Assembly: GCF_019649055.1 (NCBI RefSeq)
Contig: NW_026570466.1
Location: 1-64,000 of the forward strand
DNA: 64,000 bases
Direction of reading: 5' to 3'
DNA from: Paramacrobiotus metropolitanus
Lineage: Eukaryota > Tardigrada > Eutardigrada > Parachela > Macrobiotidae
The position numbers and the translations under genes are program-made. The notes under the pieces were generated by a model, which was given only the letters and a program-made list of their open reading frames with translations, ran no database searches and was not told the DNA's origin. Positions 35,509 to 47,270 of this stretch are shown piece by piece (the first letter of the stretch is position 1; every line of letters starts with the position of its first letter).

Positions 35509-36366
35509 TTAAGCAGCAGCGATCTCCTTCAGAGTGATAGTCGCCTCTCCTTTCTAAAAAAAACAAAGCCTTTTTAGCCGTTCCACTACAAATCCGCTTC
35601 CTACGTTATTACACGCGGCATATGTACTGCGCCCCTATGTGTAGTGGTGTACTTTATGTAGGACTTTATTGATGTTATACCGCGACATAGCTCTGACCAG
35701 ATAACAAATAACTACGGCCGATATTGCACAATCAAGAAGTAAAAAACCAAAAATAATACATAAAGATGTAAAAACAGACACATCTGCATATGTACTGTAC
35801 ATGTGTAAAATAATGTGGGTTTACTGAATTAAATGAACTTACGTCGCGCCCGGTAACGGTTCCGGGAAACATCTCCCGGATCGCTTTCACAAGCCGTTCG
35901 GGGTAGACCACAGTTCCCGCCTGGATCACTTTCCGTTCCTATAGAAATATAAACGAAAAATATAGGAATATGCACACGTCATATACCGGAATATCAAGTG
36001 CATTATAATAATATTATATAACTTTACATTTTATAACTTCACTATAACTGCAATTTACACTAATTGTTTAAATTTTAACTATCAAGTAGTGTAAAGGCGC
36101 CCGCACTCCTTGTTACTTTATATATATAACTGCTTACCAGCAGGTATTCGTACATGGCCCGGTATATCATGTGCCGCTTCTTTTTGGGTCCAGCTTTCGT
36201 CTTCAAAGTTTTTTCATAAATGCGAACCAGCCATTCAGGCGCTGTCAGTCTGGAATACATAGTATAAGGTATTTATTTTTTATTTATTTATTTAAAAAAG
36301 TTAAAAATCAATGAATCGATAAGGCGCTTACCCTTCCAACTCGAATACGTCCACCAGCTTATGCAT
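35509..36366 (-). CDS. Four-exon small gene inside the TTAA element, 95 aa
   Basis: Exons are 36332-36366 (ATG 36366), 36138-36249, 35843-35938 and 35509-35553. All junctions are GT..AG and all phases agree (donors GTAAGC, GTAAGC, GTAAGT; acceptors TTCCAG, TATAG, TTTTTAG). The product begins MHKLVDVFELEGLTAPEWLV, has a basic middle (KTKAGPKKKRHMIYR), a segment YPERLVKAIREMFPGTVTGR and a short end KGEATITLKEIAAA. An upstream acceptor near 36386 would extend the first exon in frame, so the true start may be earlier. No family is recognised. Its place within the TIRs, convergent to the transposase, suggests an accessory protein of the transposon, but a captured host gene is possible. Confidence 0.7.
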
Positions 36367-37614
36367 TCTTGGTTGCAAAATCCACTATCAGTTTGTAGAA
36401 GACGGCAGTGAAACCTTGCGCGGTTGAAATAATTATTTGTTCGTTTTAGATGTATTATGCAGCGAAATTCTAACTTTTTCGCCAAGTATCAAGCAGCCTC
36501 TTTCAGTACGGTCTACAATGAAAACGATTACAATGACTGATATCTGGGTTATCAGTCTTATGAATACATGGCAGTGGTCAGCTTCCATTGTCAGCGGTCG
36601 GTCTGGTCCGGTCTGGACACATCGGGCTGGAAAGCGCACACACTGGACACCTCGAACAGGCTACTCAGTAGACAAAGAGCAACTCGCTTAATGCGCTGCT
36701 ATTTAGTTTGGCCAACGCGATCAAGTATCGAAAGACAGGCACGCACTTTACATGCTTCTTCTGAAAAGTGCAGTTTTTTCGCCTTTCTCGTTATACTCCT
36801 CTCACATTACGTAAACAATCAATAAACGCTATACATCGTTTTGTAGCCAATTCTTTCCTCTAAAAACGTAAGAGATTGGTTTCTGGCGACCTGTTTCTGG
36901 ATTTTGTAAAAGTGTGTTGTTACATCGGTGAAGTGACGAAATTGATGTCGCTGATCACTATAAAATTCATTTTAAAATCATCTGTGTGTGCTCGCCGAAA
37001 TCCGCTCTCTTACGTTTGTGGGTGACAGCACGCTACACCCGCTGAGGCCGTTTTTGGCATGATTAGGTACTGTTTGTAAAATGAGTATATTAAAATGTGT
37101 GTTTTTCTACTTTTAAAATTTTAAAGTTTAAAATGCATAATTGTAAATTTTACTGTGTTGCATACAACAGAGTAAAAAATATGCTACTTGATAGCACTTT
37201 TACTTATGGGGCAACTATCACTGTACAATTACCAGTTTAACTGAAAGTGAAGGACTTTTATGTAATTATTATAAATTAGTCCCCCTTAACCGCGATAGCG
37301 ACGTCGGCTCCCCACTTGGCATCCGCAGTGTGGCCATCCAGGCGAGAGAATGAATGTCTGGCGAGCGCGGAGAGCTGCGTAGTAAACTGGCATGTCGAGA
37401 TCAATCCGCCGTTGAGTAATCGTTACAAAGGCACGGTTGTGGTGGTGACGGTAGCATACTGTGCGCATATATATACATCTTTCCAACCAATATATTATTA
37501 AATGTCATCCTTCTAATGTTTCTGAACGTTGGGACCTTGCTCTGGCCGAGTTGCCTAGATCACCTTGACAGCTTCATTCCCATCAGTCCACAGGTCGATG
37601 TTAATAGCTCAGTG

Positions 37615-37644
37615 CAGCATATACGATCATGATCGTATATGCTG
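37615..37644. repeat. 30-bp perfect palindrome
   Basis: The half-site CAGCATATACGATCA is followed directly by its exact complement, with no spacer. It lies about 330 bases outside the TTAA element. It could bind a dimeric protein or be the remnant of an inverted repeat. Confidence 0.9.
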
Positions 37645-37801
37645 ATCAATGATCATGCCACCGTATTATGCCATATAAGAAACCATGTCATGTTTGTTGA
37701 TTTTTTGGGTAGTGTTATTGAATCCGATGGGCTCAAGAGGGTTAGTAGCGGCTTCATTCACTGTCGCGACTCGCCTTTCACGACTGTAAACGAAGTGAAA
37801 A

Positions 37802-38297
37802 TTGAATATATGCGCGCCCCCCTGCGAGAACAAAATATGTGTATTCCGATGGCCATTGAAGGAAGAAAATTTAAAGCGCATTCGTTTCGTTGCGGATGGA
37901 TTGCGGGAACGCCTTCTGCAGCTGTTGATTACGGCTACAGAAAGTGTTTTCGGTATGTACAGTACTTCAGTTTACTGTTCACCTTAGTTCTGGAGAGACT
38001 TCATGTATTTATCGCTTGCTTTTTCAGCCAGCTAAAAATAATGTGTTCCCTGGGAAGGTCCAGTCAACGTCGAGTGATGAAAATGATTTGCGAGCAGCGC
38101 CAGAATGTGCATTCGTTTCAATTCGTGGACGTTTCAATGAAGTAACCCGATCCACCGGCCTCTTTATGATAAGCTCTCACGACATAACAGGCTACGTCGA
38201 CAAACTGAACGCTTGCCGTTTGCCCTTTGGAGTCAGAGTTCTTCGCTATATCCGCATCTCTTCCAAACAGGGGAAGTGCCGGCTTGTTAATTTCTAA
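37802..38297 (+). other. Possible plus-strand exons opposite the cystatin-like ORF
   Basis: An open stretch ends at a donor (TTTTCG then GTATGTACAG, near 37952) and a strong acceptor (GCTTTTTCAG, near 38030) opens two frames, one of 38 codons and one running to 38297. The opposite strand has a longer ORF over the same bases, so at most one strand is likely coding. I give it as an alternative reading. Confidence 0.25.
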
Positions 38298-38645
38298 CCG
38301 GGCCGTGCAGTAGGTGGCCGAATCCACATAATGAACAGGGAACGGGGTACCACGATATGTCGAAAGCTCGACATGTATTTCCGTACCCTCGTACAACTGA
38401 TACTCGCGAGCAACCAGCTTTGTGTACGTTTGAGTCACCTTTGAGGTATCCAGTGGGACGCGTGCCTCATAAAATGCTTCAAAAGCTACTAATAATTCAC
38501 AGTTCACAATTGTAAGAATTTCGCACAGCATACTGCGGGTTAAATTTTTTTTTGCTGCAAGAATTTTACAACTGGAAATAACTACACATTTGCCTTTATG
38601 GCCATTAAAAGCCAAAAAACTATACATGTTGCTGCACTTGAACAC
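38118..38645 (-). CDS. Possible cystatin-like domain, exon(s)
   Basis: A 175-codon minus-strand ORF. The run TYTKLVAREYQLYEGTEI contains QLYEG in the place of the cystatin QxVxG loop, preceded by a helix-like AFEAFYEARVP and followed by HVELSTYR and a Cys-containing strand CTARLEINKP. This order (helix, QxVxG hairpin, strands) is that of a cysteine-protease inhibitor domain. The N-terminal part and an acceptor near 38657 suggest further exons upstream. Conserved residues are few, so the call is tentative. Confidence 0.35.
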   Translation of the reverse strand: MFKCSNMYSFLAFNGHKGKCVVISSCKILAAKKNLTRSMLCEILTIVNCELLVAFEAFYEARVPLDTSKVTQTYTKLVAREYQLYEGTEIHVELSTYRGTPFPVHYVDSATYCTARLEINKPALPLFGRDADIAKNSDSKGQTASVQFVDVACYVVRAYHKEAGGSGYFIETSTN

Positions 38646-38819
38646 AAATCTGTACTAGCAAAATCAGCAAATTCTTATTTCGAAGCACATTGCACGCACT
38701 CCGGAGAGAACTCTGAATTTAAATAATTGCAACGGATCAAATGTATCATTCCGAAGAATCAACTCCTCCATTTCATCCAGGTCCGCTCTGCGAAACGGAT
38801 AGCACAAGTAGCCCGTAAA

Positions 38820-40086
38820 CTAGAAAAATCGGAATAATTCAATGCACCTGGCTGAAGCTTCGGCGATTTCGGCTGTTAAGACACCGTCCAAAAATTCATC
38901 CGACGTATCGCCCAGGAGAACCGGGCCAACTGCGTTTGCGGACCGAATGAGTACGAATAAGTTCTCATTTCCAGCAGCCTGCATTATTATAAAGGTGTCA
39001 CTTTGTGATTCCACATAAGTGAGAATTTCACACAGTAACGTGAGAATTTTTCAGCGAAAACGTTTCACAGTGCAGCGTTGCAAAACATTTAAATATTACG
39101 GTTAAATTATTTTTTACATCAGAAATCACACTCAAAGATTAGCAGAATGTTTACCAGTTATCCGTAGGATAGAGGTTCTTACTGCTGTACGATTAGCACT
39201 GTCTGGATATTCGAAAAGCCTTTCCTCATATCTGTCGCATTATTATAATCTTCTGTGGTAGGACGGATATCTGCGTTCATATCTCCTCCATCGTTTATTG
39301 CCCAGTGGTGAACTCGGCTCCCGTCAACTTTATTGCGATGTGAATTGTTCATAGTTATAGGAATATTCCAAAACCGCCGTGTTGCATCCGTCAAATATCG
39401 TTCCAGCGTTTTCAGAGTAAATCACGCACAATTAGTTTTTCCGTCAGCTGTGGCGGATCAGCAGCGTTTAAGTTCACTGCAATACAGAAAATACTAACTG
39501 CAACAAGCAAGCCAAATTGGAAATGTACGTTTCGCGTTTCAATATTGGGAAAGAAAATTCAGATGCTGCTTCTCCACGGGCAGCGTTGGAATGTACTTCA
39601 TAACGTTGAAGGCTAATGGGCAAGGCTCTTTTCGGTCCAAATTCGAGAATAAAATTTTCCGTTTCGAGAGTGCGCGTTTAACAAATCTACTAGAACCCGG
39701 AACAGCTGATCTAGATAACGACCTTTCTTGCCGTCACTGGCTATTCGTAGCTCCTGTTGAGCTTAAAATTTGGGAAAAATATTCAGTCGCTCAGAATTTG
39801 CTCGTTCTTTCAACAGATCGTTCATCAGTGGTAAAAACATTTTGGTTCACGGACTGGGTTAGCGGCGTATCCAAATAAATTGTGTCCCGTTCGACAATTA
39901 GCCACGGCTTTTCATTGTTGCTCTGTAGCCGGAATGCTAAAACGGTGTTTAACGTCAGTCTACAGACTTCTTTGTCGTCAAGCTGTTTCAATCGCATGAA
40001 TCCACCGGGTACAGTTCTTGTTCGGGATCTGTCAGGCAGTATCCTAGGATGACTTTTTGTCGGAAGATTTCTCAACACTTGAACCT
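38820..40086 (-). other. Further possible exons of the cystatin-like gene
   Basis: ORF 38820-39014 contains VGPVLLGDTSDEFLDGVLTA, and a stretch after the acceptor CCGTACAG (boundary about 40086) contains TVPGGFMRLKQLDDKEVCR. Both resemble the Gly-containing N-terminal segment of cystatins followed by the main helix. ORF 39179-39394 lies between them. Donor and acceptor phases are not all resolved. A protein with several cystatin-like repeats is one reading; unrelated ORFs are the other. Confidence 0.25.
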
Positions 40087-41024
40087 GTACGGATAATATG
40101 TATTAAAATCCCAATGCACATATTGTATAATGCAAGCGTGAGAATTTTTACTGCTGAAGGTTTACGCGGCTGAGAATTTCTCACATAATGCCGTGAGATT
40201 TTAGAGCTTAAAACTGTAAAAATTGTTTACAGCTTTAAAACTTTAAGACAGCTATGCACTCTCTTGTGTAGCTACCTAAATGCATAAAATACTAATGCTT
40301 GCGCATATTGAGTAAATGTAGGTCGTTCTAGCTAAATTGAATCCGAAGTTTCTCACACTAAGAGCAATCTCAAGCTTACTTAGCGCAGAGCTAACTTAAG
40401 GCAAACGTATGATCTGTTTAGTTTCAGAATGCGAGATACTAGTAGTCTTGCGAAGCTGTTTCAGAAAATTGTTTAAGATTCTAGGAGAATTTGTCATACA
40501 AAGTGACCAGCTTTATGCAAGGTCTGCGAAATCAATCACCTGGATCAAGTACTGATGAAGAATAATTCAGTTCAATCAGTTAAAAATTGAAGATATACGA
40601 TTTCTTTGATATTTATTTTGACCGTTGTTTCGGTCAAAATTGTTGTTTTCAGGCCGTAAATCGACATCGAATGCCAGTTTGTGCGTTTTATATTCCTCCA
40701 TCATGTTAATATACTCCTCCTCCACTAGTTACATATTATCGTTTCATCATCTCCTTTCAACACTTGCAGACATTCCTCTGAAGTCAGAGGAGCTTTGGGC
40801 AAAAACACTGGCTCACCATCATCCTGAGCTGATTCGAAATCGGCTTTCTTCGGACACGGTCCTCTTCTCGTACCCGGAATTCCATGCATGTGTATACGGA
40901 AGATACCTTTTCCGCCAGGTTTTCTCTACAATCGCAGAAACACGTGAACCGATAATCAACATGACCCTTCCAGTTTTTCAGAATATTCTTATCAGCCTTT
41001 TTGACATCCTTCGCGTGTGGGTCC

Positions 41025-41274
41025 GCAAATACTAAAAAACAAATCCAACAATCCAGTTCTTTTGCTTCATTAAATTTACAAATTTATCACAACTTAAATA
41101 TTTACCAATATTCTTGAATTAACAATATTCCAGAATTTCGGCATTTTTTCCGTAGTTGCATAATCACTGATATGAACCGCTATATTATTCCAGGACATCA
41201 TTATCATATCATTGATTATCCAGCCCGTCAAACTGACATAACCTTTTTCCAGAAAAGGGAATTTTCTCAGATAC
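41025..41274. repeat. Dispersed 250-bp repeat, copy 1
   Basis: This segment (GCAAATACTAAAAAACAAAT at its start) recurs in the same orientation at 47393-47642 with only a few substitutions. Both copies have the same length and sharp ends. No TIRs or tail are evident at the boundaries. Confidence 0.9.
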
Positions 41275-41834
41275 AGCGCCAACACTTCGTTGTATTTATA
41301 CTCCTTCACCAGTTAGATTTAGTCCTTGTTCACCGATAAAATTGGTTTATTCACCTTGCGTCAGCGCAAGAAAGAAATGTGCTAGCGATAACTCCCAGAC
41401 GACAATTGCGCCATAAATGAATTCTACTACGAGATTTAAATCTTTACCTTCCTATGGTATAGAGCGGGAAAAAACGGAAAAAAACGCGCCTTCCTTTGGC
41501 GGAAAAAAACGCGCGTTCAAAATTCAAACAAAGCCACAAAAATCAAGGATTACCGGTTCCAACTTATAGGTTCTCGGTTTCTTCTTCTGCACATATTTTA
41601 CTCGATGGTTGACCCTGATTAATCCCATCTTCATATCGGTAGAAACTGCATTGTTTAACAAAGCGTCGAGCGTTTAACGATCGGAGTATCGAGGGCGCGT
41701 GATCAGCGTGGGCGATAAGTGAACCACAACATGAAACGAAGTGCAGCCATCAACAGATGAAGGACCCTTTTCACACGCCTCAGACACTTGTCGTTCACAT
41801 CGGTTGCACCGGTGTTCTCCGTTGTAACTAAATT

Positions 41835-42287
41835 TCACATTGAGATTGATTTAACATTCGGTAGGCTCACTTCTTTCATTATGGCACCTATTCCACAATT
41901 TTTGCACTCGAGAACTTCTTTTGCAGATCCCGCCAGTTCGAGCTCCTTCAGTCGGGCTGTCATAGTTTGATGAAGCTCGCCGTCCCTTTGATTGCGATAC
42001 GTCACTGCAAATGGGTACTGAAGCGGCAACGAATCATCATCGGGATTAACTTTTGGAGGGAATGAGCATGTTACTATGAACAGTGAAGGGGTCTCGATCT
42101 TCCCTAAGTGGAAGCTGCACTTTAAGGTGTTCTCCATTAAGGTAACCGCCTGTACTGCGACTAACCATGACGAAATCCAAGGAAATTTCCTTGGATTTCT
42201 TGGTTTATTTTTCACGCACGTTGGCGAGATCCTGACTTCGTGATTTGGAGGACCATACCTTTGCAACGTTTTCCCTGCCGGAATCAT
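41835..42287 (-). CDS. Unrecognised 150-aa ORF with a CxxC motif
   Basis: The ORF has balanced composition and ends in a segment with ECKNCGIGAIMKEVSLPN, a CxxC that could bind zinc. Just before its stop is a weak donor (AAT then GTTAAA), so it may be one exon of a longer gene. A helix-like stretch TARLKELELAGSAKEVLECK precedes the Cys pair. I considered a UBE3D-like HECT-related protein from this pattern but cannot support it. Confidence 0.35.
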   Translation of the reverse strand: MIPAGKTLQRYGPPNHEVRISPTCVKNKPRNPRKFPWISSWLVAVQAVTLMENTLKCSFHLGKIETPSLFIVTCSFPPKVNPDDDSLPLQYPFAVTYRNQRDGELHQTMTARLKELELAGSAKEVLECKNCGIGAIMKEVSLPNVKSISM

Positions 42288-42432
42288 TCGCTACACTAAC
42301 ACCCTTCTGCACAGTTTCCAAAGCTTTAACAGATCAAATGTGCAACGCGACTAAGTGCTGAATCCCGTAAAAATTCCAGCGGCAAGCATCAGGGGCCCTT
42401 TATTCTGAAGCCGACGAACTTATGAACAAGAG

Positions 42433-42929
42433 TTCGGGCTTCACGGTGTAGTCTTTACTGAATAATCGTGTATAATCTTTCAGGTTGATTTATCAATCAT
42501 GGAGCGCGGATGCTGTAGTGCCGAAGTTCAGTTCCACTTAGCCCAATCCGCCACCTACCACAAACCCAACTTCGTTATACAGATTAAAAAAGAAAAGTAC
42601 GTTGGTTGCATAACCGTTGACATTGTGGCTCAACAACAACGACTAATCACCAAAACGACACCGTTTTGCGTCATACGATCAAGACTTCGGGCTTTACGGT
42701 GTAGTATTTACTGAATAATCGTGTATAATCTTTTAGGTTGATTTATCCATCATGGAGCGCGGATGCAGTAGTGTCGAAATTCAGTTCCACTTAGCCCAAT
42801 CCGCCACCTACCACAAACCCAACTTCGTTATACAGATTAAAAAAGAAAAGTACGTTGGTTGCATAACCGTTGACATTGTGGCTCAACAAAAACGACTAAT
42901 CAACAAAACGGCACCGTTTTGCGTCATAG
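42433..42929 (+). repeat. 253-bp tandem duplication with a duplicated ORF start
   Basis: Two copies (42433-42676 and 42686-42929) lie 253 bases apart and are about 95% alike. Each contains the same ORF start (MERGC, then FHLAQSATYHKPNFVIQIKK) after a matching leader. The first copy's ORF ends soon after the unit; the second runs on to 43057. The product is unrecognised. Position upstream of the ATPase remnant suggests part of the second Polinton-like element. Confidence 0.85.
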
Positions 42930-43842
42930 TTCGTTTATATTCGTTTCAGCCGCCAAACACCACAAACATACTTCCGATTCACGGGTTCTCCGACGTTGGC
43001 TTATCCACACAAAACCTTATTTGCCTAGGTCCTTTAGAAGCAATCTTTTTCATATAAACTTAATATATCTGGAACAACATGGTTACTTGTAACACTCTTA
43101 ATAGAAAAAATGAACATCTAGCACCCAAACAATTTCGAGCACACGAGGGCTTTTTCGTACCTGTTTAGAACATTTATGTTATGCATTAAATCTCCGTACA
43201 AGACGGAAATGTACTTTTATCGTTATTGGTTTCTTGGGCTTGGCTTTCGAAGCTGCCAGAGAGGACACATCTGCATTCCGTTTTGCCCGTTTTTTTTTTT
43301 CACTTGTTACTGTTGCCAGCTGCCCGCTAAAGTTTGCTGGGTTTGTGATGAACCCGGCTCCTGCAGCGTGCGCAATAAATCCAGGTCAACTTTGTATTCC
43401 CGGAAGTCACTTATACAACGACTTACTGCATAATGGAATAGATAGAACTTTGCCAGGAATGTCGTGGATGTCCAGTTATGACAGCAACAGGAGAGATCGC
43501 GATTTCGCAAAGCAAGCGAGAGGCAATATCTAACCAGATAACCTACGTGTGGAATGCGCAGGAAACTCCTGATGACCAGAAATGTAGCAGAAGAAAATAT
43601 TCCTCAGTCGGAGTCCTAAGAAATGATGAGAAATTCGACTGCGAGATGACCTCAGACAAATTTTGCTTTTACCTTGGGAACCTATCCACCGTATGCGGAC
43701 TTCCCAAAGCCAAAGCCTATAATGTTAATGGAAATCCTAACTTGAAAATTGTTCTCGGAGATATTGTTCAACCGACTGACCGATATTCAACCGACTGACC
43801 TGTTCAACCGATATTGCATTAGAAGGTCCAGGTTGGCAAAGC

Positions 43843-44414
43843 TTGCCCATTGGTGACTGTTTGGGGCAATTTAAATCTGAAATTCGCGATGATAAAATCA
43901 CTGTTTTTATTTGCGGTGGGCCAAAAATGTATCATCATCATCTGAACCGGTCTGTCATAATAACGGTTCAAAATATTTTCTTTCGAAATCCGATGATGCG
44001 CACGATTTCTTTAAATGCACATTATCTGGTTTTATGGAAGCAACCCCGCGATATGCTGCAGATAGAAATCTTAGGCCGCCAAATGTTTCCTCGAGCAACT
44101 AATTTCTTCATGGATGCATATAATGCAGCGACAAAAAAAAACTATGGCTATTTGCTTTAGATTTTAAAGCCTGCACGCCAGATATTCTTCGTGTTCGTGG
44201 TTCAGTGTTGCAAGAAGAGACTGATAAATACCAACGAGTTTATTCCATGCTGAAAACGGGGATGGATGAATACGCACTCGTTCCTATTAAAGATATTCAT
44301 TCCACCAAATCTAATTCACACACAAAAAAACATTTCGAAAAGAAAACATATTCGTCGGCGAAGAAAGTGAAGCGAAAGCGCAGACATCAAGTAAACGAAA
44401 ACACCTTGCGATAA
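43843..44414 (+). pseudogene. Second Polinton-type packaging ATPase, C-terminal remnant
   Basis: The blocks SVIITVQNIFF, RTISLNAHYLVLWKQPRDML, EILGRQMFP and NYGYLL correspond in order to those in the intact copy at 6781-7779. A TAG at 44158-44160 and a one-base shift separate them from DFKACTPDILRVRG, the usual end of the domain, which runs into a Lys-rich ORF to 44414. Walker A is not found upstream. This copy is more diverged than a recent duplicate would be, so it probably comes from a different Polinton-like element. Confidence 0.8.
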
Positions 44415-45002
44415 ATAAGGAAATATTCTGGGACGGCTTATTTACAGCTGTTTGTGAATTAGCTGATGAAAAAACGGCATTAGTTATTTGAAAAATGAAT
44501 TCGATAATTTTGAAACAAACTTGCTTAAAGCGGAAGAATAAGTTGATTACGCTTACTGTCAAAACGTTAGCTGCATTAATTTTTGAATAATTCCTCTTAG
44601 GTTATCGCTCAAAAATCGTAATTCATATATTGTTCGAAAATTCATATAATTGTAAAATCAAAGTCGATTACATGTGAATGAATTTTTTGTAAACTTGGAC
44701 TTGTAAATTTTTCTTGAAATCTGGACGCAATACAAAATTTTGATTTTAATGCTGCTGCAATTTTAACGAACAACTAAGCAAACGCGCACCCTATAAAAAA
44801 GTTGATTATGTGTAAATTATATTTGATGTGAATAAAAAAATGTTACGCTGCAGCTTGTTTTTACTTTAAAAGTTTTGTTCTGCATTGAAATCATAAAAAC
44901 ATGATAAAACGTCAGTAAGTAAACACTTTTTTAACAGCACGCTGAGGAATACCGTAACTTAATTACGCATTTAATGACCGTATTTATTTTTCGACTGATT
45001 CA
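44415..45002. other. AT-rich stretch without recognised genes
   Basis: A short open stretch after 44414 (LFTAVCELADEKTAL) may be the remains of the core-type peptide that follows the ATPase in the first element, but it is too short to be sure. The rest shows nothing. Confidence 0.35.
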
Positions 45003-45371
45003 GTGCCCTCGCAAGAGCTAACATTTGAATCTTCACATTCGTCTTCTTCTAAATCCGAATTCTTTTTCTTTTTCTTTAGTTGTGTTTTTCAGCTGCTAAC
45101 GGACTTTCGGATCATCGAGTATTTAAAAGTGCAACAAAATCCTACAAGTCTCCGCACTGCAAAATTATGGTGTCCGTGCTGCGCCAGCGATACCACCCAT
45201 CAAAACGGAGCGCTGGATTTTACTTTGGCTGACGGTACGCACTGGGTTAGTAGCGTAGATTTCAAAAGTGCTTGTGACGTGGAATTTTATGAATGTTTAC
45301 AGTGCGGTAGTTTAGATCAGATCGACGGAAGCGTAGTTGATGCCGTGGAAAAACACGTACTTCTTTCCTGA
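45003..45371 (+). CDS. Unrecognised ORF with two Cys pairs (zinc-ribbon-like)
   Basis: The ORF has a Ser/Phe-rich N-terminal part that may be intronic, because a strong acceptor (TTTTTCTTTAG near 45085) lies inside it. After that come KLWCPCCASDTTHQNGALDF and, about 40 residues on, FYECLQCGSLD: two Cys pairs spaced like a zinc ribbon. No family is recognised. It lies about 0.6 kb after the ATPase remnant on the same strand. Confidence 0.35.
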   Translation: MPSQELTFESSHSSSSKSEFFFFFFSCVFQLLTDFRIIEYLKVQQNPTSLRTAKLWCPCCASDTTHQNGALDFTLADGTHWVSSVDFKSACDVEFYECLQCGSLDQIDGSVVDAVEKHVLLS

Positions 45372-46039
45372 TTTCTTATCGTTATTAATACACTTCTTAA
45401 ACGAGCTTGCAGTTCATTTACTATAATTTGGATTAATTAAGTTGATTATGTATGTTCTTCTGTTTCTTGTTACCTTGATTTCCGATGGCAGGAAAAAGTT
45501 GATTATATGCACTTTTATACGGGAAGAAACGAATGCAAGTTAGTGTCAAAACGTTCCATACGCATGTAATCCAAAAATAAATTTATTACACATATAATAG
45601 GAATAATCTCAAAAAAGCATGGTACCACAAGAATAAACTCAATATGATGACATGTTCTTTTCCAAGTAAGATGCTAAAGAAGCGCATATGATTGGTTCCA
45701 AAAAGTTATGATGCAGCAACAAACAGCAGTTCAACTAAGCAGGTGACAATCTTACAGAAACAGCACTCATTCCTCGCAATGAAAACTATTAAAAATATTA
45801 CAACCTGTTTTTTCATCAGATTACAAAACATCAAGCTATATGTGCACAAATTATTAGTTTACTTCAAACTGAAACCATCTGAGTCAGGTAGATAGTCGCG
45901 AATTTATTCCAGTTCTTCTCCTAAAAATCGGGATTACTTGAGAAAAAGAACGCGATAAAGCGCTATGATAAACCAGTATATAGTTATTAAACGAAGTTGA
46001 TTATAAGATGACCGCAGACTAGTTGGGCGAATATTGTAC

Positions 46040-46350
46040 GAGCAAATTATACTGCAGGAGCACAGTAATATTGCAGGAGCGCATTGTAGTGTACGTGCAT
46101 ATTATACTACAGGAGCACATTTATATTGCAGGAGCATATTATATTGTACGAGCATATTATAATGCAGGAGCACATTTATATTGCAGGAGCACATAATTTT
46201 GTATGAGCATATTATACTGCAGGAGCAAATTTATATTGCAGGAGCACATTGTAATGTACGAGCATATTATACTGCAGGAGCACATTTATATTGCAGGAGC
46301 ACATTATATTGTACGAGCATATTATACTGCAGGAGCACATTTATATTGCT
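46040..46350. repeat. Minisatellite of 18-bp units in a 54-bp higher-order period
   Basis: The 18-bp theme TGCAGGAGCACATTTATA recurs about 17 times. Every third unit is the variant TGTACGAGCATATTATAC, so a 54-bp period is visible. An ORF on the plus strand (46181-46363) is a by-product. Confidence 0.9.
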
Positions 46351-46549
46351 TAGCATATGGTGATTAAAACTGGAAGATCGTCCAGTCAGTGGACGACTCA
46401 AATGCCATTCTTTTGGAAGATGTTTAGTTCTAGCTATCCGTTCTGGTAACTCTTATCCCGTATATCGTACTTTCGCACATAAATTTTGTGGTTTGGAATA
46501 CCTCGAATATCTGCCCGTCATCCTACACGTATATGTAATTAGACATTGC

Positions 46550-46673
46550 TGTTGGTACGATTTTAGCACAGAAAAGCGGCCAAAGGCGTTCATCCAGTAG
46601 CGTATGCATCACGCAAATTACCACCGGGGTTAAAAAAGCTAGCCGAAAAGGAAAAAGACTGCCTGGCTATTCT
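46550..46673 (+). pseudogene. Ty3 RNase H scrap
   Basis: One frame reads VGTILAQKSG and, after a shift, VHPVAYASRKLPPG and EKDCLAIL, matching the A.G.VL.Q, HPVAYASR.L and EKECLAI blocks of Ty3/gypsy RNase H. It is about 40 codons long and isolated. Confidence 0.7.
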
Positions 46674-47199
46674 CCAAAAAAAAAACTTACATCCGTGCAT
46701 AAGTCAACTATATTTTTGTGGAATCTAACAACGATCTCCACAGCTGCCGGAGGGAGAAACCTGGACTGATTTTATGGCTAGTCGAAGAAGCACGGGGTTC
46801 ACTGGACAAGCAAGTGCCAGGTGCTCGGAAAGAGCTGCTGGCGATGATGGAGAATCACAGCTTGCCTGCTGCCTTAAAAAAACTAAGCATCGCACTGGCT
46901 CAGCTGGTCGCCGCATTTGCAACTAATGAGCTGCTGGGTTCTAATTATTGCCACCTTTGTTCACACGTTCTGCCAAACGTTCGTCTTTGCACAGGATTAG
47001 ACGCCTTTCTATGAATACTTTAAACAGCCTATTCGCTTTGGATAAGGAAACGCTTTTCCCGTTATAACTGATGGAGACAATGAGAAATATTAGTTTACAA
47101 AAAGCAGTTTAAAGTTTACAGATTCGACTGGTTTGATGATAGGGCAAATACCGTTGATGAATTTCAAGGAATTTGCATAGGCCGAATGGAAAGGCTGGC

Positions 47200-47270
47200 T
47201 GCGAGTGATAGTCTACATCGAGCGCGGTTTGGACTTGGATGGGTGACCACTCTGAGTTCAGGCTGCGAGT
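47200..47270 (+). repeat. 5S rRNA-like segment (5S-derived SINE or pseudogene)
   Basis: GGTTTGGACTTGGATGGGTG (with ACC following) matches the 3' half of eukaryotic 5S rRNA, including the internal promoter region, and the bases before it (ATCGAGCGC) also align loosely. The 5S 3' end is not present; the sequence continues into a GC-rich tail to about 47370. This would fit a SINE3-type element with a 5S head, or a truncated pseudogene. Confidence 0.6.

Noticed and set aside
41835-42287. UBE3D/HECT-related identity for the CxxC ORF
   Set aside because: Only a single Cys pair and a loose pattern; not enough to name a family.
46040-46350. CRISPR-like regular repeats
   Set aside because: Units are contiguous 18-mers without unique spacers, in eukaryotic DNA.
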